Assembly: GCA_030017955.1 (NCBI GenBank)
Contig: JASEGR010000021.1
Span: forward strand, 1 to 40,474
Source of the DNA: Candidatus Eisenbacteria bacterium
GTDB lineage: Bacteria; Eisenbacteria; RBG-16-71-46; JASEGR01
Length of the DNA: 40,474 nt
Reading direction: 5' to 3'
Each line of letters opens with the position of its first letter. Position 1 is the stretch's first letter. The position numbers were made by a program, and so were the translations under genes. Under the pieces are notes generated by a model. The model ran no database searches. It saw nothing but the letters and a program-made list of their open reading frames with translations, and was not told the DNA's origin. Positions 16,662 to 23,846 of this stretch are shown in pieces.

Positions 16662-17015
16662 CTAGAGATTCTCTTTCGCAAGGCTCGCAAGCTTCGAAAA
16701 GCCGGATTCGTCACTTACTGCAAGCTCTGACAGCATCTTCCTGTTAATTGTGACGTTTGCCTTCTTCAGCCCATTGAGGAAATTGCTGTAGGAGAGTCCG
16801 TTCAAGCGGGCACCCGCGTTGATCCTGGTGATCCAGAGCCTCCTCATGGTTCTCTTTCTCGTTCTTCTGTCCCGGTACGCGTACTGGAAACCTCTCATCA
16901 GGGTTTCCTTGGCGCTCTTGTGGAGCCTACTCCTGCCGCCGCGGAAACCTTTTGCTGCCTTTGTCACCTTCCTGCGCCGCGCCCGGCCGGGGACAACAGT
17001 CTTAGTTCTTGGCAT
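16662..17015 (-). CDS. rplT: 50S ribosomal protein L20
   Basis: L20 binds 23S rRNA early in assembly of the large subunit. In several bacteria it also represses the infC-rpmI-rplT operon by binding its mRNA. The 117-residue protein begins MPRTKTVVPGRARRRKVTKAAKGFRG and contains YAYRDRRTRKRTMRRLWITRINAGAR, the standard L20 core. It is the last gene of the infC-rpmI-rplT group, followed 65 bases later by pheS, the same order as in Escherichia coli. Confidence 0.97.
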   Translation of the reverse strand: MPRTKTVVPGRARRRKVTKAAKGFRGGRSRLHKSAKETLMRGFQYAYRDRRTRKRTMRRLWITRINAGARLNGLSYSNFLNGLKKANVTINRKMLSELAVSDESGFSKLASLAKENL

Positions 17016-17042
17016 TCAACTCACCACCTTTCCTGTTTTCTT

Positions 17043-17240
17043 TTATGCAAGACCCAGAAGCCGCTTTGCTCTATGCTCCTCAGTCGCGTGTACGAGAGTC
17101 GCTCGTCTCAATCTTCTCTTCCGCTTTCTTGTTTTGCTTGATAGCAGGTGAGCCCCGTAGGCCTTTCCGCGTTTCACCCTTCCCTTGGCGGTCACCTTGA
17201 ACCTCTTTCTCGAGGCTCTATTTGTCTTGATCTTGGGCAT
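17043..17240 (-). CDS. rpmI: 50S ribosomal protein L35
   Basis: L35 is a small basic protein of the large subunit. The 65-residue sequence [27 protein letters not shown].. ends with a Lys/Arg-rich [18 protein letters not shown] segment, the family pattern. The ATG at 17240 lies inside the 3' end of infC (23-base overlap). The longer open frame upstream has no L35 homology. Lies 27 bases before rplT. Confidence 0.96.
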   Translation of the reverse strand: MPKIKTNRASRKRFKVTAKGRVKRGKAYGAHLLSSKTRKRKRRLRRATLVHATEEHRAKRLLGLA

Positions 17241-17814
17241 CACTCCCCCTTTCGACCAGCTTCTCTTCGGCCGTTGTCTTCTGTGGTTTGGGCACCGTGA
17301 TCTGCGGTTTGGGGACCATAATTTGAACAAGATTCCTGCCCTCAAACCTTGCGGTTCCATCCAGAAGACCCACTTCGGTCAAGTCACCGGTGATTCTCTG
17401 AAGAAGTTTGAATCCCGTCTCGGAATGCGCCATCTCCCTGCCTCTGAAGGTTATTGTGAATCTCACCTTGTCACGGGCAAGGAGAAACTTCCTGGCATGA
17501 ACCACCTTGAACTCGTAGTCATGCTCATCGATCTTGGGCCTGAACTTGACTTCCTTCAGCTTCATGATGTGCTGCTTCTTCTTGGCTTTTCTTGCACGCT
17601 TGTTCTGTTCATACATGAACTTGCCGAAGTCCATTATCCTGCACACGGGAGGTTTTGCTGTTGGTGATACTTCGACAAGGTCGAGACTCTTGCCTTGAGC
17701 AAGGGAAAGGGCTTCCTTGACAGGCAGAACCCCAACCTGTTCTCCATCGACACCTATGACTCTTACGGTCGGAACTCTTATTCTCTCGTTAATCCTGATC
17801 TGCTTATTTGCCAC
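17218..17814 (-). CDS. infC: translation initiation factor IF-3
   Basis: IF-3 binds the 30S subunit and checks start-codon selection. The 198-residue protein has the N-terminal domain ([45 protein letters not shown]) and the linker [20 protein letters not shown]. The C-terminal domain ([22 protein letters not shown]) follows. The C-terminus is extended by about 20 residues, including a repeat ([14 protein letters not shown]). The start is GTG rather than the AUU used for autoregulation in enterics. A GGAG site lies rather far (about 12 bases) upstream. A structured leader precedes it, and it overlaps rpmI by 23 bases. Confidence 0.97.
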   Translation of the reverse strand: MANKQIRINERIRVPTVRVIGVDGEQVGVLPVKEALSLAQGKSLDLVEVSPTAKPPVCRIMDFGKFMYEQNKRARKAKKKQHIMKLKEVKFRPKIDEHDYEFKVVHARKFLLARDKVRFTITFRGREMAHSETGFKLLQRITGDLTEVGLLDGTARFEGRNLVQIMVPKPQITVPKPQKTTAEEKLVERGSDAQDQDK

Positions 17815-17844
17815 CTAGGGTTCCATCTCCTTTCTGAAAGTGAA

Positions 17845-17946
17845 ACAGGCGCCAAGGGAGTTCCCTCCCCGGGTCGCCTGTCCCAAACACCTGCGAACGA
17901 CCTCCAAGTAATGACCTTGCCAGCTCGCCAAGATGGGCCGCAAGGT
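17845..17946 (-). promoter_or_regulatory. structured leader of the infC-rpmI-rplT operon
   Basis: In the 177 bases between thrS and infC the minus-strand RNA can form two stable hairpins. The first pairs gcaaggt/accttgc (17940-17946 with 17914-17920). The second pairs cgcctgt/acaggcg (17875-17881 with 17845-17851) and contains a nested gggag/ctccc stem with a four-base loop. The second ends 31 bases before the start codon and is followed by only three U residues. L20-binding leaders are known at this position in Firmicutes and in gamma-proteobacteria. I cannot show that these hairpins match the known motif. Confidence 0.5.
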
Positions 17947-17991
17947 GAGAAGGGACTTCCTTCCACTTTGATTCTAACAACTTGAGCGATG

Positions 17992-19914
17992 TTATCGTTT
18001 TTCCTTGTTCTCCGCAAGTAATTTCGTTGAGAATTCCTGAAGATCGAAACTTCCCAGGTCGCCTCCTTTCTTAGACCTTACAGAGATACATCCCGATTCT
18101 GCCTCTCTCTTTCCGATCACGAGCATGTACGGGATCTTCATGAGCTCGGCATCTCTTACCTTCGCACCTATTTTCTCATCCCTGAAGTCGGTTTCACACC
18201 TGACGCCGCTCCCTCTCAATACATCGGCAAGTTTCTGTCCATAATTCTTGTTTTCCTCAGACACGGTGAGAATAATGACCTGAACGGGCGAAAGCCATAG
18301 AGGGAACTCGCCCGCGTAGTGCTCGGTCAGAGTCCCTACGAATCTCTCCATGGACCCGAGGACAGTCCTGTGTATCATGAAAACCTGGTGTTCCTTTCCG
18401 TCTTTCCCGACATAGCAAACGTTGAACCTTTTCGGGAAGTTGAAGTCAAGCTGAATCGTCGGGCCCTGCCAGCCTCTTCCAAGCGCATCCCTGAGTTTTA
18501 TGTCTATCTTCGGGCCGTAGAAAACCGCTTCACCGACTGCCCTCTTGTAGCTGTCGCCTGACCTCTTGAGCGCTTCCTCGAGAGCAGACTCTGCGGTTTC
18601 CCATTCATCATCGCCGCCCGCGTAGCCGGCAGGATTCGCAGGGTCCCGCACGCTCAAGTCAATGTCAAACTCCTTGAAGCCGAAACTCGTGAGCATGAAC
18701 TTGGCCAGATCAAGCACGCCTACGAGCTCTCCCGGAAGCTGCTCCGGAGTGCAGAAAATGTGGGCATCGTCCTGAGTGAATCCCCTGACCCTCTCAGTTC
18801 CATGAAGCACTCCGGACCGTTCCTGCCTGTACACAGTCCCGAGCTCGGCATATCTCACCGGAAGCTCCCTGTAGCTTCTCTTCTTCGACTGATAGACAAG
18901 AATGTGAAACGGGCAGTTCATTGGCTTAAGAACGTACTGTTCCTTTTCAACCTCGAGGAGGTACATGTTCTCCTTGTAGAATTCGAGATGGCCTGACGTG
19001 GCCCAGAGCTCGCCTCTGGCTATGTGAGGGCTCATGACGAGCTCGTATCCTCTCTTCAGATGCTCGTCCTTCCAGAAATCCTCAATGACCCTTCGCAATG
19101 CGGCGCCCTTGGGATGCCAGAGAACAAGGCCCGGCCCGAGCTCTTCTCTCAAGCTGAAAAGCTCAAGCGCCTTTCCAAGCTTCCTGTGGTCTCTCCTTTT
19201 GGCCTCTTCAAGCTTCTGCAAATATTCTTCGAGGTCTTTCCTGGAGTGGTACGCGGTGCCGTAAATCCTCTGGAGCATTACGTTTTTCTCACTGCCTCGC
19301 CAGTAGGCTCCGGCACACGAGAGCAGCTTGATTGCCTTGACAACACCCGTTGAAGGGAGATGCGGACCCCGGCAGAGATCGGCGAAATCACCATGCGTGA
19401 AAACCGAGACAGTGTCCTCTTCGATTCCTTTGAGGAGCTCCACCTTAAGATTTTCGCCCTTCTTCTCGAAGAGTTTTATTGCTTCTTCCCTTTTCATGAC
19501 CGATTTCTTGAAAGGCATGTTCGCGCTTATGATTTCATGCATCACCATCTCTATTGCGGAAAGGTCTTCAGGCAAGAAAGCCGAATCCTTCTCAAAATCG
19601 TAGTAGAAGCCGTCTTCAATCGCAGGGCCGATACCGAGCTTGACGTCCGGAAAGAGTCTCTTCACCGCCGATGCCATTATGTGAGATGCGCTGTGGCGGT
19701 AGATTTCTCTTCCTTCCTCGGTGGAAAAGCGAAGCAGACGAGGAGAGCAATCGTCTTCGATGCGTGTATCAAGAGGAAGGATTTCCCCTCCAATCTCCAC
19801 GGCAAAACAGTCGCTTTCGTCCGCCCCGAGTTTCTTCAGGACATCAGAGACCGGAGAACCCTTCTCAATCTCCAATGACTGTCCTTCGAGATTCACTTTA
19901 ACCTTCTGCTGCAT
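17992..19914 (-). CDS. thrS: threonyl-tRNA synthetase
   Basis: ThrRS charges tRNA-Thr. The 640-residue protein has a TGS domain (1-62). The editing domain carries the HSASH zinc-type motif (His74, His78) and the later TVSVFTHGDFADLCRGPH. The class II core has MNCPFHILVYQSKKRSYRELPVRYAELG, YRQERSGVLHGTERVRGFTQDDAHIFC and the GWQGPTIQLDFNFPKRF region, and the C-terminal anticodon-binding domain starts at about 540. Conserved Cys (MNCPFH) and His ligands of the catalytic zinc are present. It starts at ATG with an AAGGAGAG site. It is the head of the thrS-infC-rpmI-rplT-pheS-pheT series known in many bacteria. No T-box is visible. Confidence 0.98.
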   Translation of the reverse strand: MQQKVKVNLEGQSLEIEKGSPVSDVLKKLGADESDCFAVEIGGEILPLDTRIEDDCSPRLLRFSTEEGREIYRHSASHIMASAVKRLFPDVKLGIGPAIEDGFYYDFEKDSAFLPEDLSAIEMVMHEIISANMPFKKSVMKREEAIKLFEKKGENLKVELLKGIEEDTVSVFTHGDFADLCRGPHLPSTGVVKAIKLLSCAGAYWRGSEKNVMLQRIYGTAYHSRKDLEEYLQKLEEAKRRDHRKLGKALELFSLREELGPGLVLWHPKGAALRRVIEDFWKDEHLKRGYELVMSPHIARGELWATSGHLEFYKENMYLLEVEKEQYVLKPMNCPFHILVYQSKKRSYRELPVRYAELGTVYRQERSGVLHGTERVRGFTQDDAHIFCTPEQLPGELVGVLDLAKFMLTSFGFKEFDIDLSVRDPANPAGYAGGDDEWETAESALEEALKRSGDSYKRAVGEAVFYGPKIDIKLRDALGRGWQGPTIQLDFNFPKRFNVCYVGKDGKEHQVFMIHRTVLGSMERFVGTLTEHYAGEFPLWLSPVQVIILTVSEENKNYGQKLADVLRGSGVRCETDFRDEKIGAKVRDAELMKIPYMLVIGKREAESGCISVRSKKGGDLGSFDLQEFSTKLLAENKEKR

Positions 19915-19932
19915 ATTCTCTCCTTACAAGTG

Positions 19933-19971
19933 ATTATATAGATACGCGGCACTGGTCTATCATGGCCGCGT
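19933..19971 (-). promoter_or_regulatory. hairpin and -10 candidate between tRNA-Val and thrS
   Basis: Arms acgcggc (19944-19950) and gccgcgt (19965-19971) pair perfectly over seven bases with a 14-base loop just downstream of the tRNA gene. Next on the minus strand is TATAAT (19933-19938), followed by the thrS ribosome site. The TATAAT box has no clear -35 and would give a leader of only about a dozen bases. The hairpin may instead mark tRNA 3'-end processing. Confidence 0.35.
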
Positions 19972-19980
19972 GGACAGGGA

Positions 19981-20057
19981 TGGTGGGCGATACTGGAATT
20001 GAACCAGTGACCTCCTGCATGTCAAGCAGGCACTCTAGCCATCTGAGCTAATCGCCC
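19981..20057 (-). tRNA. tRNA-Val(GAC)
   Basis: The minus strand folds as acceptor GGGCGAT/ATCGCCC, D arm GCTC/GAGT, anticodon stem CCTGC/GCAGG with loop TTGACAT (anticodon GAC), variable AGGTC and T arm ACTGG-TTCAATT-CCAGT. The discriminator is A and CCA is encoded at 19981-19983. It marks the boundary between the housekeeping block and the accessory region to its right. Confidence 0.96.
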
Positions 20058-20118
20058 CCATCTTTTCCATCTCTCTTTCCAAACTCTAGCCCTCGCGCCC
20101 CGTCCTGTCAAGTAATTC

Positions 20119-20132
20119 GGGGACACATCACT
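20119..20132. repeat. REP-like core (partial)
   Basis: The 14-base ggggacacatcact resembles the right arm of the inverted repeat at 41-54 (cgggacacgacact), with two differences. No clear complementary arm is visible beside it. A looser relative (ttcgggcacatatcacct) is near 39983-40000. Confidence 0.35.
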
Positions 20133-20229
20133 CAATTCTTTTGCCCATTGCAGGCTCATTACGGGCCTTCTGCTGAGGCGTCTGCCCGAGCAGCCTCGGC
20201 GGTCATCCTCTCCCCTCCTCCTCCCAATT

Positions 20230-20265
20230 CCCTCTCCCCCTTGGGGAGAGGGTAGGGTGAGGGGT
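20230..20265. repeat. dispersed palindromic CT/GA-rich repeat
   Basis: Arms ccctctcccc (20230-20239) and ggggagaggg (20243-20252) form a perfect 10-bp hairpin with a three-base loop, then tagggtgaggggt. The reverse complement of 20243-20264 is identical over 22 bases to 37656-37677. This is the widespread ctctcccc..ggggagag type of intergenic repeat. It lies 15 bases beyond the stop codon of the CCG-domain gene and could act as a 3'-end structure for it. Confidence 0.7.
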
Positions 20266-20279
20266 CTCAAATCATTCTC

Positions 20280-20984
20280 TCAAGTATGGCTGTTGACATA
20301 TTCATCAAGCTCTCTGTGCCATGCATCCGGCTCGTATGTCTTCGGAACGGTATCTTCCTTGAATAGCAAATCAACCAGATATCTCGGGCGCTTCCCTCCC
20401 ACGAACATCGCCTTGGCGCATGAAACGCAGTACACGATTATATCTTCAACCGGCATCTGAGACGCCTTCTTCTTCATCTGTTTTACAACATCTTTCGTCG
20501 GGATGTTCCCCCAGGAAATGTCGCCGCAACAGGTGCTCTTGGTCCTTGTCCTTCTGGGCTCAACAAGAGTGATGTTCATCTTGCTTGCCAGCTTCCGCAC
20601 TGCGCTGTGCACTCTTGTCTGGTCTCTGGTTGGGCAGGCATCAATAATAGTCATTTTCCGCTTCCGGTAGTCCGGAAAAGGAAAGAAGGAATCTTCTGCG
20701 AGCACTTCCCAAAGGGAGACGGTTGACGAGCGTTTGTAGTTCTCTCGATATCTTCTGTCGCAGCCAGGACATACGTTGATTACTTGTGTCCCCGAAGCCA
20801 AAGGCGGAACATGCCTGCAGCAAGTAAGCAGCATTTCCATCGGCCCGACGTTCTTGACGAGAGTGCCGTGCACCTTCTCAGCAAGATGCGGCTTGTAGAT
20901 CATCAACGCACATCCGGGTGCAAATAGCCTTTTCACTGAATTCTCCGGCTGACGGGATGTGTCAAGAGTCGTGGATAGGTACAA
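20280..20984 (-). CDS. CCG-domain (cysteine-rich, HdrB/GlpC-like) protein
   Basis: This 234-residue protein carries cysteine-rich CCG-type signatures. The first half has APGCALMI, the CCRH pair and CPGCDRRY. The second half has DACPTR, STCCGDISW and YCVSCAKA. CCG domains bind special iron-sulfur clusters or zinc in heterodisulfide reductase HdrB, GlpC and LutA-like proteins. No transmembrane segment, ferredoxin domain or flavoprotein partner is encoded nearby, so its electron partner must be elsewhere. ATG start. It is the first gene beyond tRNA-Val and has the AGA/AGG-rich codon style of the housekeeping block. Exact substrate unknown. Confidence 0.75.
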   Translation of the reverse strand: MYLSTTLDTSRQPENSVKRLFAPGCALMIYKPHLAEKVHGTLVKNVGPMEMLLTCCRHVPPLASGTQVINVCPGCDRRYRENYKRSSTVSLWEVLAEDSFFPFPDYRKRKMTIIDACPTRDQTRVHSAVRKLASKMNITLVEPRRTRTKSTCCGDISWGNIPTKDVVKQMKKKASQMPVEDIIVYCVSCAKAMFVGGKRPRYLVDLLFKEDTVPKTYEPDAWHRELDEYVNSHT

Positions 20985-21024
20985 TGCGGGCTGTTACTTT
21001 CCAAGCGAAGCGTCCCATGGAGTT

Positions 21025-21099
21025 TCATCTGCCCTTGTACACATCGCGTCGGTGATCCACCCTTACCACATTCTTGAACAGAAGCTTATAGTTTGCCAT
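21025..21099 (-). pseudogene. internally deleted RelE/ParE-type toxin remnant
   Basis: This 24-codon frame starts at an ATG inside the last codons of the RHH antitoxin gene, exactly where a RelE-type toxin would start. It reads MANYKLLFK, the usual N-terminus of these toxins, and then directly NVVRVDHRRDVYKGR. The latter closely resembles the usual C-terminal strand (VVRVGHRRDVYR) of the same family. About 60 residues between the two, including the catalytic core, are missing, with the frame kept. I read it as an in-frame internal deletion that disarmed the toxin. It is too short to be functional as an RNase. Confidence 0.7.
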
Positions 21100-21313
21100 G
21101 CGACTTCAGATCCGCAAGCAACTGCTCATATGTCATCGTTGGCTCGTCCGAGCGTTTGTCAAAAGCGGCAAGATATTCCTGGTCCTCCCGCAGAACCATC
21201 CGAACTGCATCATTCACAAGCGCTGACACGCTGCGCTGCGTGTTGGCCGCCTTTGTGCGCAGGGCTCTGTGGACTTCCGGGCTAAAGTAGATAGTGGAGC
21301 GCCTGGCATTCAC
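21086..21313 (-). CDS. ribbon-helix-helix antitoxin (RelB/CopG type)
   Basis: This 76-residue RHH protein shows the DNA-binding strand RRSTIYFSPEVHRALRTKAA and helices TQRSVSALVNDAVRMVL. The toxin-binding tail is EYLAAFDKRSDEPTMTYEQLLADLKSHGKL, whose TYEQLLADLK part is typical of antitoxins paired with RelE/ParE toxins. I chose the GTG at 21313 because it makes a GTGA overlap with the upstream antitoxin and has a GGAGGAGG site. A longer start at 21331 is possible. The partner toxin downstream is reduced to 24 codons, so this antitoxin is now an orphan. It may still act as a repressor or cross-neutralise related toxins. Confidence 0.8.
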   Translation of the reverse strand: MNARRSTIYFSPEVHRALRTKAANTQRSVSALVNDAVRMVLREDQEYLAAFDKRSDEPTMTYEQLLADLKSHGKL

Positions 21314-21534
21314 TCTGGTCCCCTCCTCCACCCATCAAGGTCGCCTTCCCAGCGTACCACCCCTTTGAGCTCCAACACTTTCTTCTGACGTCCGTGCCTC
21401 AGCAATTCCCGCAGCGCGTGCTCAATCAATGCCTGGGTCGTTCGAATTCCGGTCTCCTTCCGGCATCTGGCAAGAAGCTGATCATCAAGCACAACGCTTG
21501 TTCTCACCTTCACGGTTTCGGCGGGCAGTCGCAT
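21310..21534 (-). CDS. VapB-type antitoxin without a toxin
   Basis: This protein of about 74 residues has the pattern KVRTSVVLDDQLLARCRKETGIRTTQALIEHALRELLRHGRQKKVLELKGVVRW. This matches the VapB antitoxins (ribbon-helix-helix, TGIxTKxxLIxxAL). No VapC PIN-domain gene follows; its stop codon overlaps the start of the next RHH antitoxin. The ATG at 21534 has AAGGG nine bases upstream; an ATG at 21543 is also possible. It overlaps the end of the DUF4440-like gene by about 25 bases. Either the toxin was lost and the genes fused into a tandem, or this is a compact regulator pair. Confidence 0.75.
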   Translation of the reverse strand: MRLPAETVKVRTSVVLDDQLLARCRKETGIRTTQALIEHALRELLRHGRQKKVLELKGVVRWEGDLDGWRRGPE

Positions 21535-21965
21535 GGGGGGCATCCCTTGTCGAACACGACCTTCCGGCGGCCGTCGGCTTCGCGGCGCCAGATTGAGTTA
21601 AACGTGCCAATCTGCTTCCCTTGCGGATCGCGAACAGGACCGGAGCTGAGCGCCAGTGTGCCCGAGTCGAGCACCTCCACTTGTTCGGGCTCCCAGGAAA
21701 ACGGCGCCTTTGGGCCTTCGAAGAATTGCTTCCAGCCCGCGGCTACTGCTGCTCTTCCGCGCAGGACGCTCTGTCTGCTAAAGAAGAGCGCATCGTCCGC
21801 GATAAACGATGCAAACGTGCTGCAGTCGCGCGCAGCCATCGTCTTTGCGAAGGCCGTTTCTGTCGCGCGCACCTGGAGGGTGAGTTGTGCATTGCTTTCA
21901 CTGTTGGCTGCCATGGCCGGCTGAGCGACTAACAGGGTCAGGATCAACAGAACTATTCTCATCAT
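21510..21965 (-). CDS. secreted DUF4440/SnoaL-like protein
   Basis: This 151-residue protein starts with a signal peptide (MMRIVLLILTLLVAQPAMA, cleavage near AMA-AN). The NTF2-like fold of the DUF4440 family follows: RATETAFAKTMAARDCSTFASFIADDALFF, VLRGRAAVAAGWKQFFEG, then ALSSGPVRDPQGKQIGTFNSIWRREADGRRKVVFDKG. The C-terminus is Cys/Pro rich (GCPPCDCPPKP). DUF4440 proteins are small periplasmic or cytosolic proteins of mostly unknown ligand. Its end overlaps the VapB-like gene. It is more GC-rich than the housekeeping block, consistent with acquisition. Confidence 0.8.
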   Translation of the reverse strand: MMRIVLLILTLLVAQPAMAANSESNAQLTLQVRATETAFAKTMAARDCSTFASFIADDALFFSRQSVLRGRAAVAAGWKQFFEGPKAPFSWEPEQVEVLDSGTLALSSGPVRDPQGKQIGTFNSIWRREADGRRKVVFDKGCPPCDCPPKP

Positions 21966-22053
21966 AGCGTTTTCTCCATTCCGCCGAGTGCTGTGCCCGC
22001 GAAATCATGATGATCCCGGCCATAGCCTGCCCGGGAAAGAGCCAATCTCCATT

Positions 22054-23691
22054 CTAAGGTTTCCCTCGCTTGGTCGGCTTCGCAGCGGGTTTCTTCGCGG
22101 CCTCTTCAGACGTCAGCATGCCACTGTACGCGTTATACATTTCCTGTGCGTCCTTGTCGTCCGGATGGTCCCTGACCCACTTCTTGAGAATGCCCACCGC
22201 TTCTGCCTTTCTTCCATCCTCCCAGTACAAAACGCCAAGAGCCTTCACCGCATCTCCAGATTGCACGGATTTACACACCTTTTCGAGTTCAACGATCGCA
22301 CTCTTCCGCTGCCCCGTCCTCTCAAGCATCACAGCATACTTGAAACGAATCTGCGGCCCAAGTTGCGGGTCGTTGCCGAATTTCTTCAACATACTCCTGT
22401 AGTGATCGCGCGCCTTGTCGAAACTTCCGACTGCTTCGTAGAAAATCCCAAGCCAGCCAACGACTCCTTGAAAGTAAGGATCGATCTTACTTGCGGCCTC
22501 CATCTCCACAACTGCTTCATCCATCTTCTCTGCTTCCCGAAGCTGCCAGGCAAGCCTCACGTGTGCAGCAGCGTAATTGTTCCGCGCGAGCCCGAAATGA
22601 GGATCTTCACCAAAAACTGATTCATCATATCTTCTATTCTTGGTGTACAGGCTGTCATACTTGAAGACCTCGTAAAGATTCTTTTTCATCTTCTCAGCGT
22701 CAACCTTGCCATTGGGACCTACTTCATCGGATAGGACCCTCAGAACCAGACCCTCGAGACTGAGCCGGGGCGTGAGTCCAATCTGATCGGGCACTGTGGC
22801 AGCCAGATAGATCGGAAGTTTCGCGGAGCCCCGGGCCTCATTGGTTTCGAGAATATGCTTCACCATTATGTCCTTGATAAACACGAACTCGCTGTTCTCG
22901 TTCTCGTACGGGGCAAGCGAATCAATCGCGCCGTCGGACATACTGATCGGTACCTCTGGCTTCTGGTATTTCACTTGTTTTATGTACCAGGGCACGTTAA
23001 GAAGGCTGAGGTTTACAACGCGAACGTCCCTCCTCAGATTTCTTACTTCCTGAAGATACCAGAGTGGATAGGTATCGTTATCGCCGTTTGTGAAGAGAAT
23101 CGCGTTCTTCTCGAGCGGCGCCATCATGTTGTAGGCGTACTCGGCTAGCACCGGAGAGATGTATCCCAGGGAAGCCATTTTCTCGAGCGCCGCCCTGGCT
23201 GTCTTCATGTCATTCAATCTCGCAGAAGCCATCATAAGAATAGGATATGTCTCGGCGTACCCTGGATCGGACAGGGATGCCTGAAGCAGACGCTTTTGAA
23301 TCCACTGAACTTGCCTCTCGTCAGAAAAGTCCTGATCGCCCAGCGAGACGCTTACAACCAGACAGGCAGCATCGGTTGAATCGATCTCGATCGCCCGGCG
23401 AAACTTCTGCTCACTTTGTTCTCTGTCGCCGCAAATCTCCAGTGCTCTTCCCCACTCCACCCAGGCCCGCACTTCATCGGGGTGCTGACCGGCGTATGCT
23501 CCCCAGTCTGCGGCGAGTTTCCGGCACTTGTCGAGTGTGTAGCTCGCGCGAGTGATGCTCAGAACGTGAGGAGGCCGCTTGGGAGGACGTGGCGATTGAG
23601 CCGCAGTCTTTTTGGCAGGTGCACCTTCACAAAGTGCATACACCCAGACGAGGAGAATGGACAAAATCAGCAGAACTTTGCCGCTTCGCAT
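22054..23691 (-). CDS. secreted TPR protein with a DUF2723-like C-terminal region
   Basis: This 545-residue protein starts at the ATG with an AGGAGGT site and a signal peptide (MRSGKVLLILSILLVWVYALCEGA). TPR-like helices occur at about 65-190. A central segment contains AILFTNGDNDTYPLWYLQE and VRVVNLSLLNVPWYIKQ. This segment is typical of the C-terminal half of DUF2723 (POMT-like glycosyltransferase) proteins in Bacteroidetes and related phyla, but here the membrane domain is absent. More TPRs (about 385-520) and a Lys/Pro/Ala tail follow. It is probably periplasmic or lipid-anchored (Cys21 may be a lipoprotein Cys, though the lipobox is poor). Function unknown. Confidence 0.8.
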   Translation of the reverse strand: MRSGKVLLILSILLVWVYALCEGAPAKKTAAQSPRPPKRPPHVLSITRASYTLDKCRKLAADWGAYAGQHPDEVRAWVEWGRALEICGDREQSEQKFRRAIEIDSTDAACLVVSVSLGDQDFSDERQVQWIQKRLLQASLSDPGYAETYPILMMASARLNDMKTARAALEKMASLGYISPVLAEYAYNMMAPLEKNAILFTNGDNDTYPLWYLQEVRNLRRDVRVVNLSLLNVPWYIKQVKYQKPEVPISMSDGAIDSLAPYENENSEFVFIKDIMVKHILETNEARGSAKLPIYLAATVPDQIGLTPRLSLEGLVLRVLSDEVGPNGKVDAEKMKKNLYEVFKYDSLYTKNRRYDESVFGEDPHFGLARNNYAAAHVRLAWQLREAEKMDEAVVEMEAASKIDPYFQGVVGWLGIFYEAVGSFDKARDHYRSMLKKFGNDPQLGPQIRFKYAVMLERTGQRKSAIVELEKVCKSVQSGDAVKALGVLYWEDGRKAEAVGILKKWVRDHPDDKDAQEMYNAYSGMLTSEEAAKKPAAKPTKRGKP

Positions 23692-23846
23692 AAGTCGTGC
23701 ACCTCCTTCTAGAAAGGTGGTCGCATTTTGCGACAACCTCAGCTGTCTCCTCCCCGTTCCCCTCTCCCATTACCCACAACTGTAGCAGCAACCTGACTCA
23801 AGGCCAATCCTCGGCACGCTCCGTTGATTCGAGGATTGTCCTCCCG

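Noticed and set aside
17778-18017. Minus-strand 79-codon frame between thrS and infC
   Set aside because: It overlaps the hairpin-rich leader and both neighbouring genes and shows no homology pattern.
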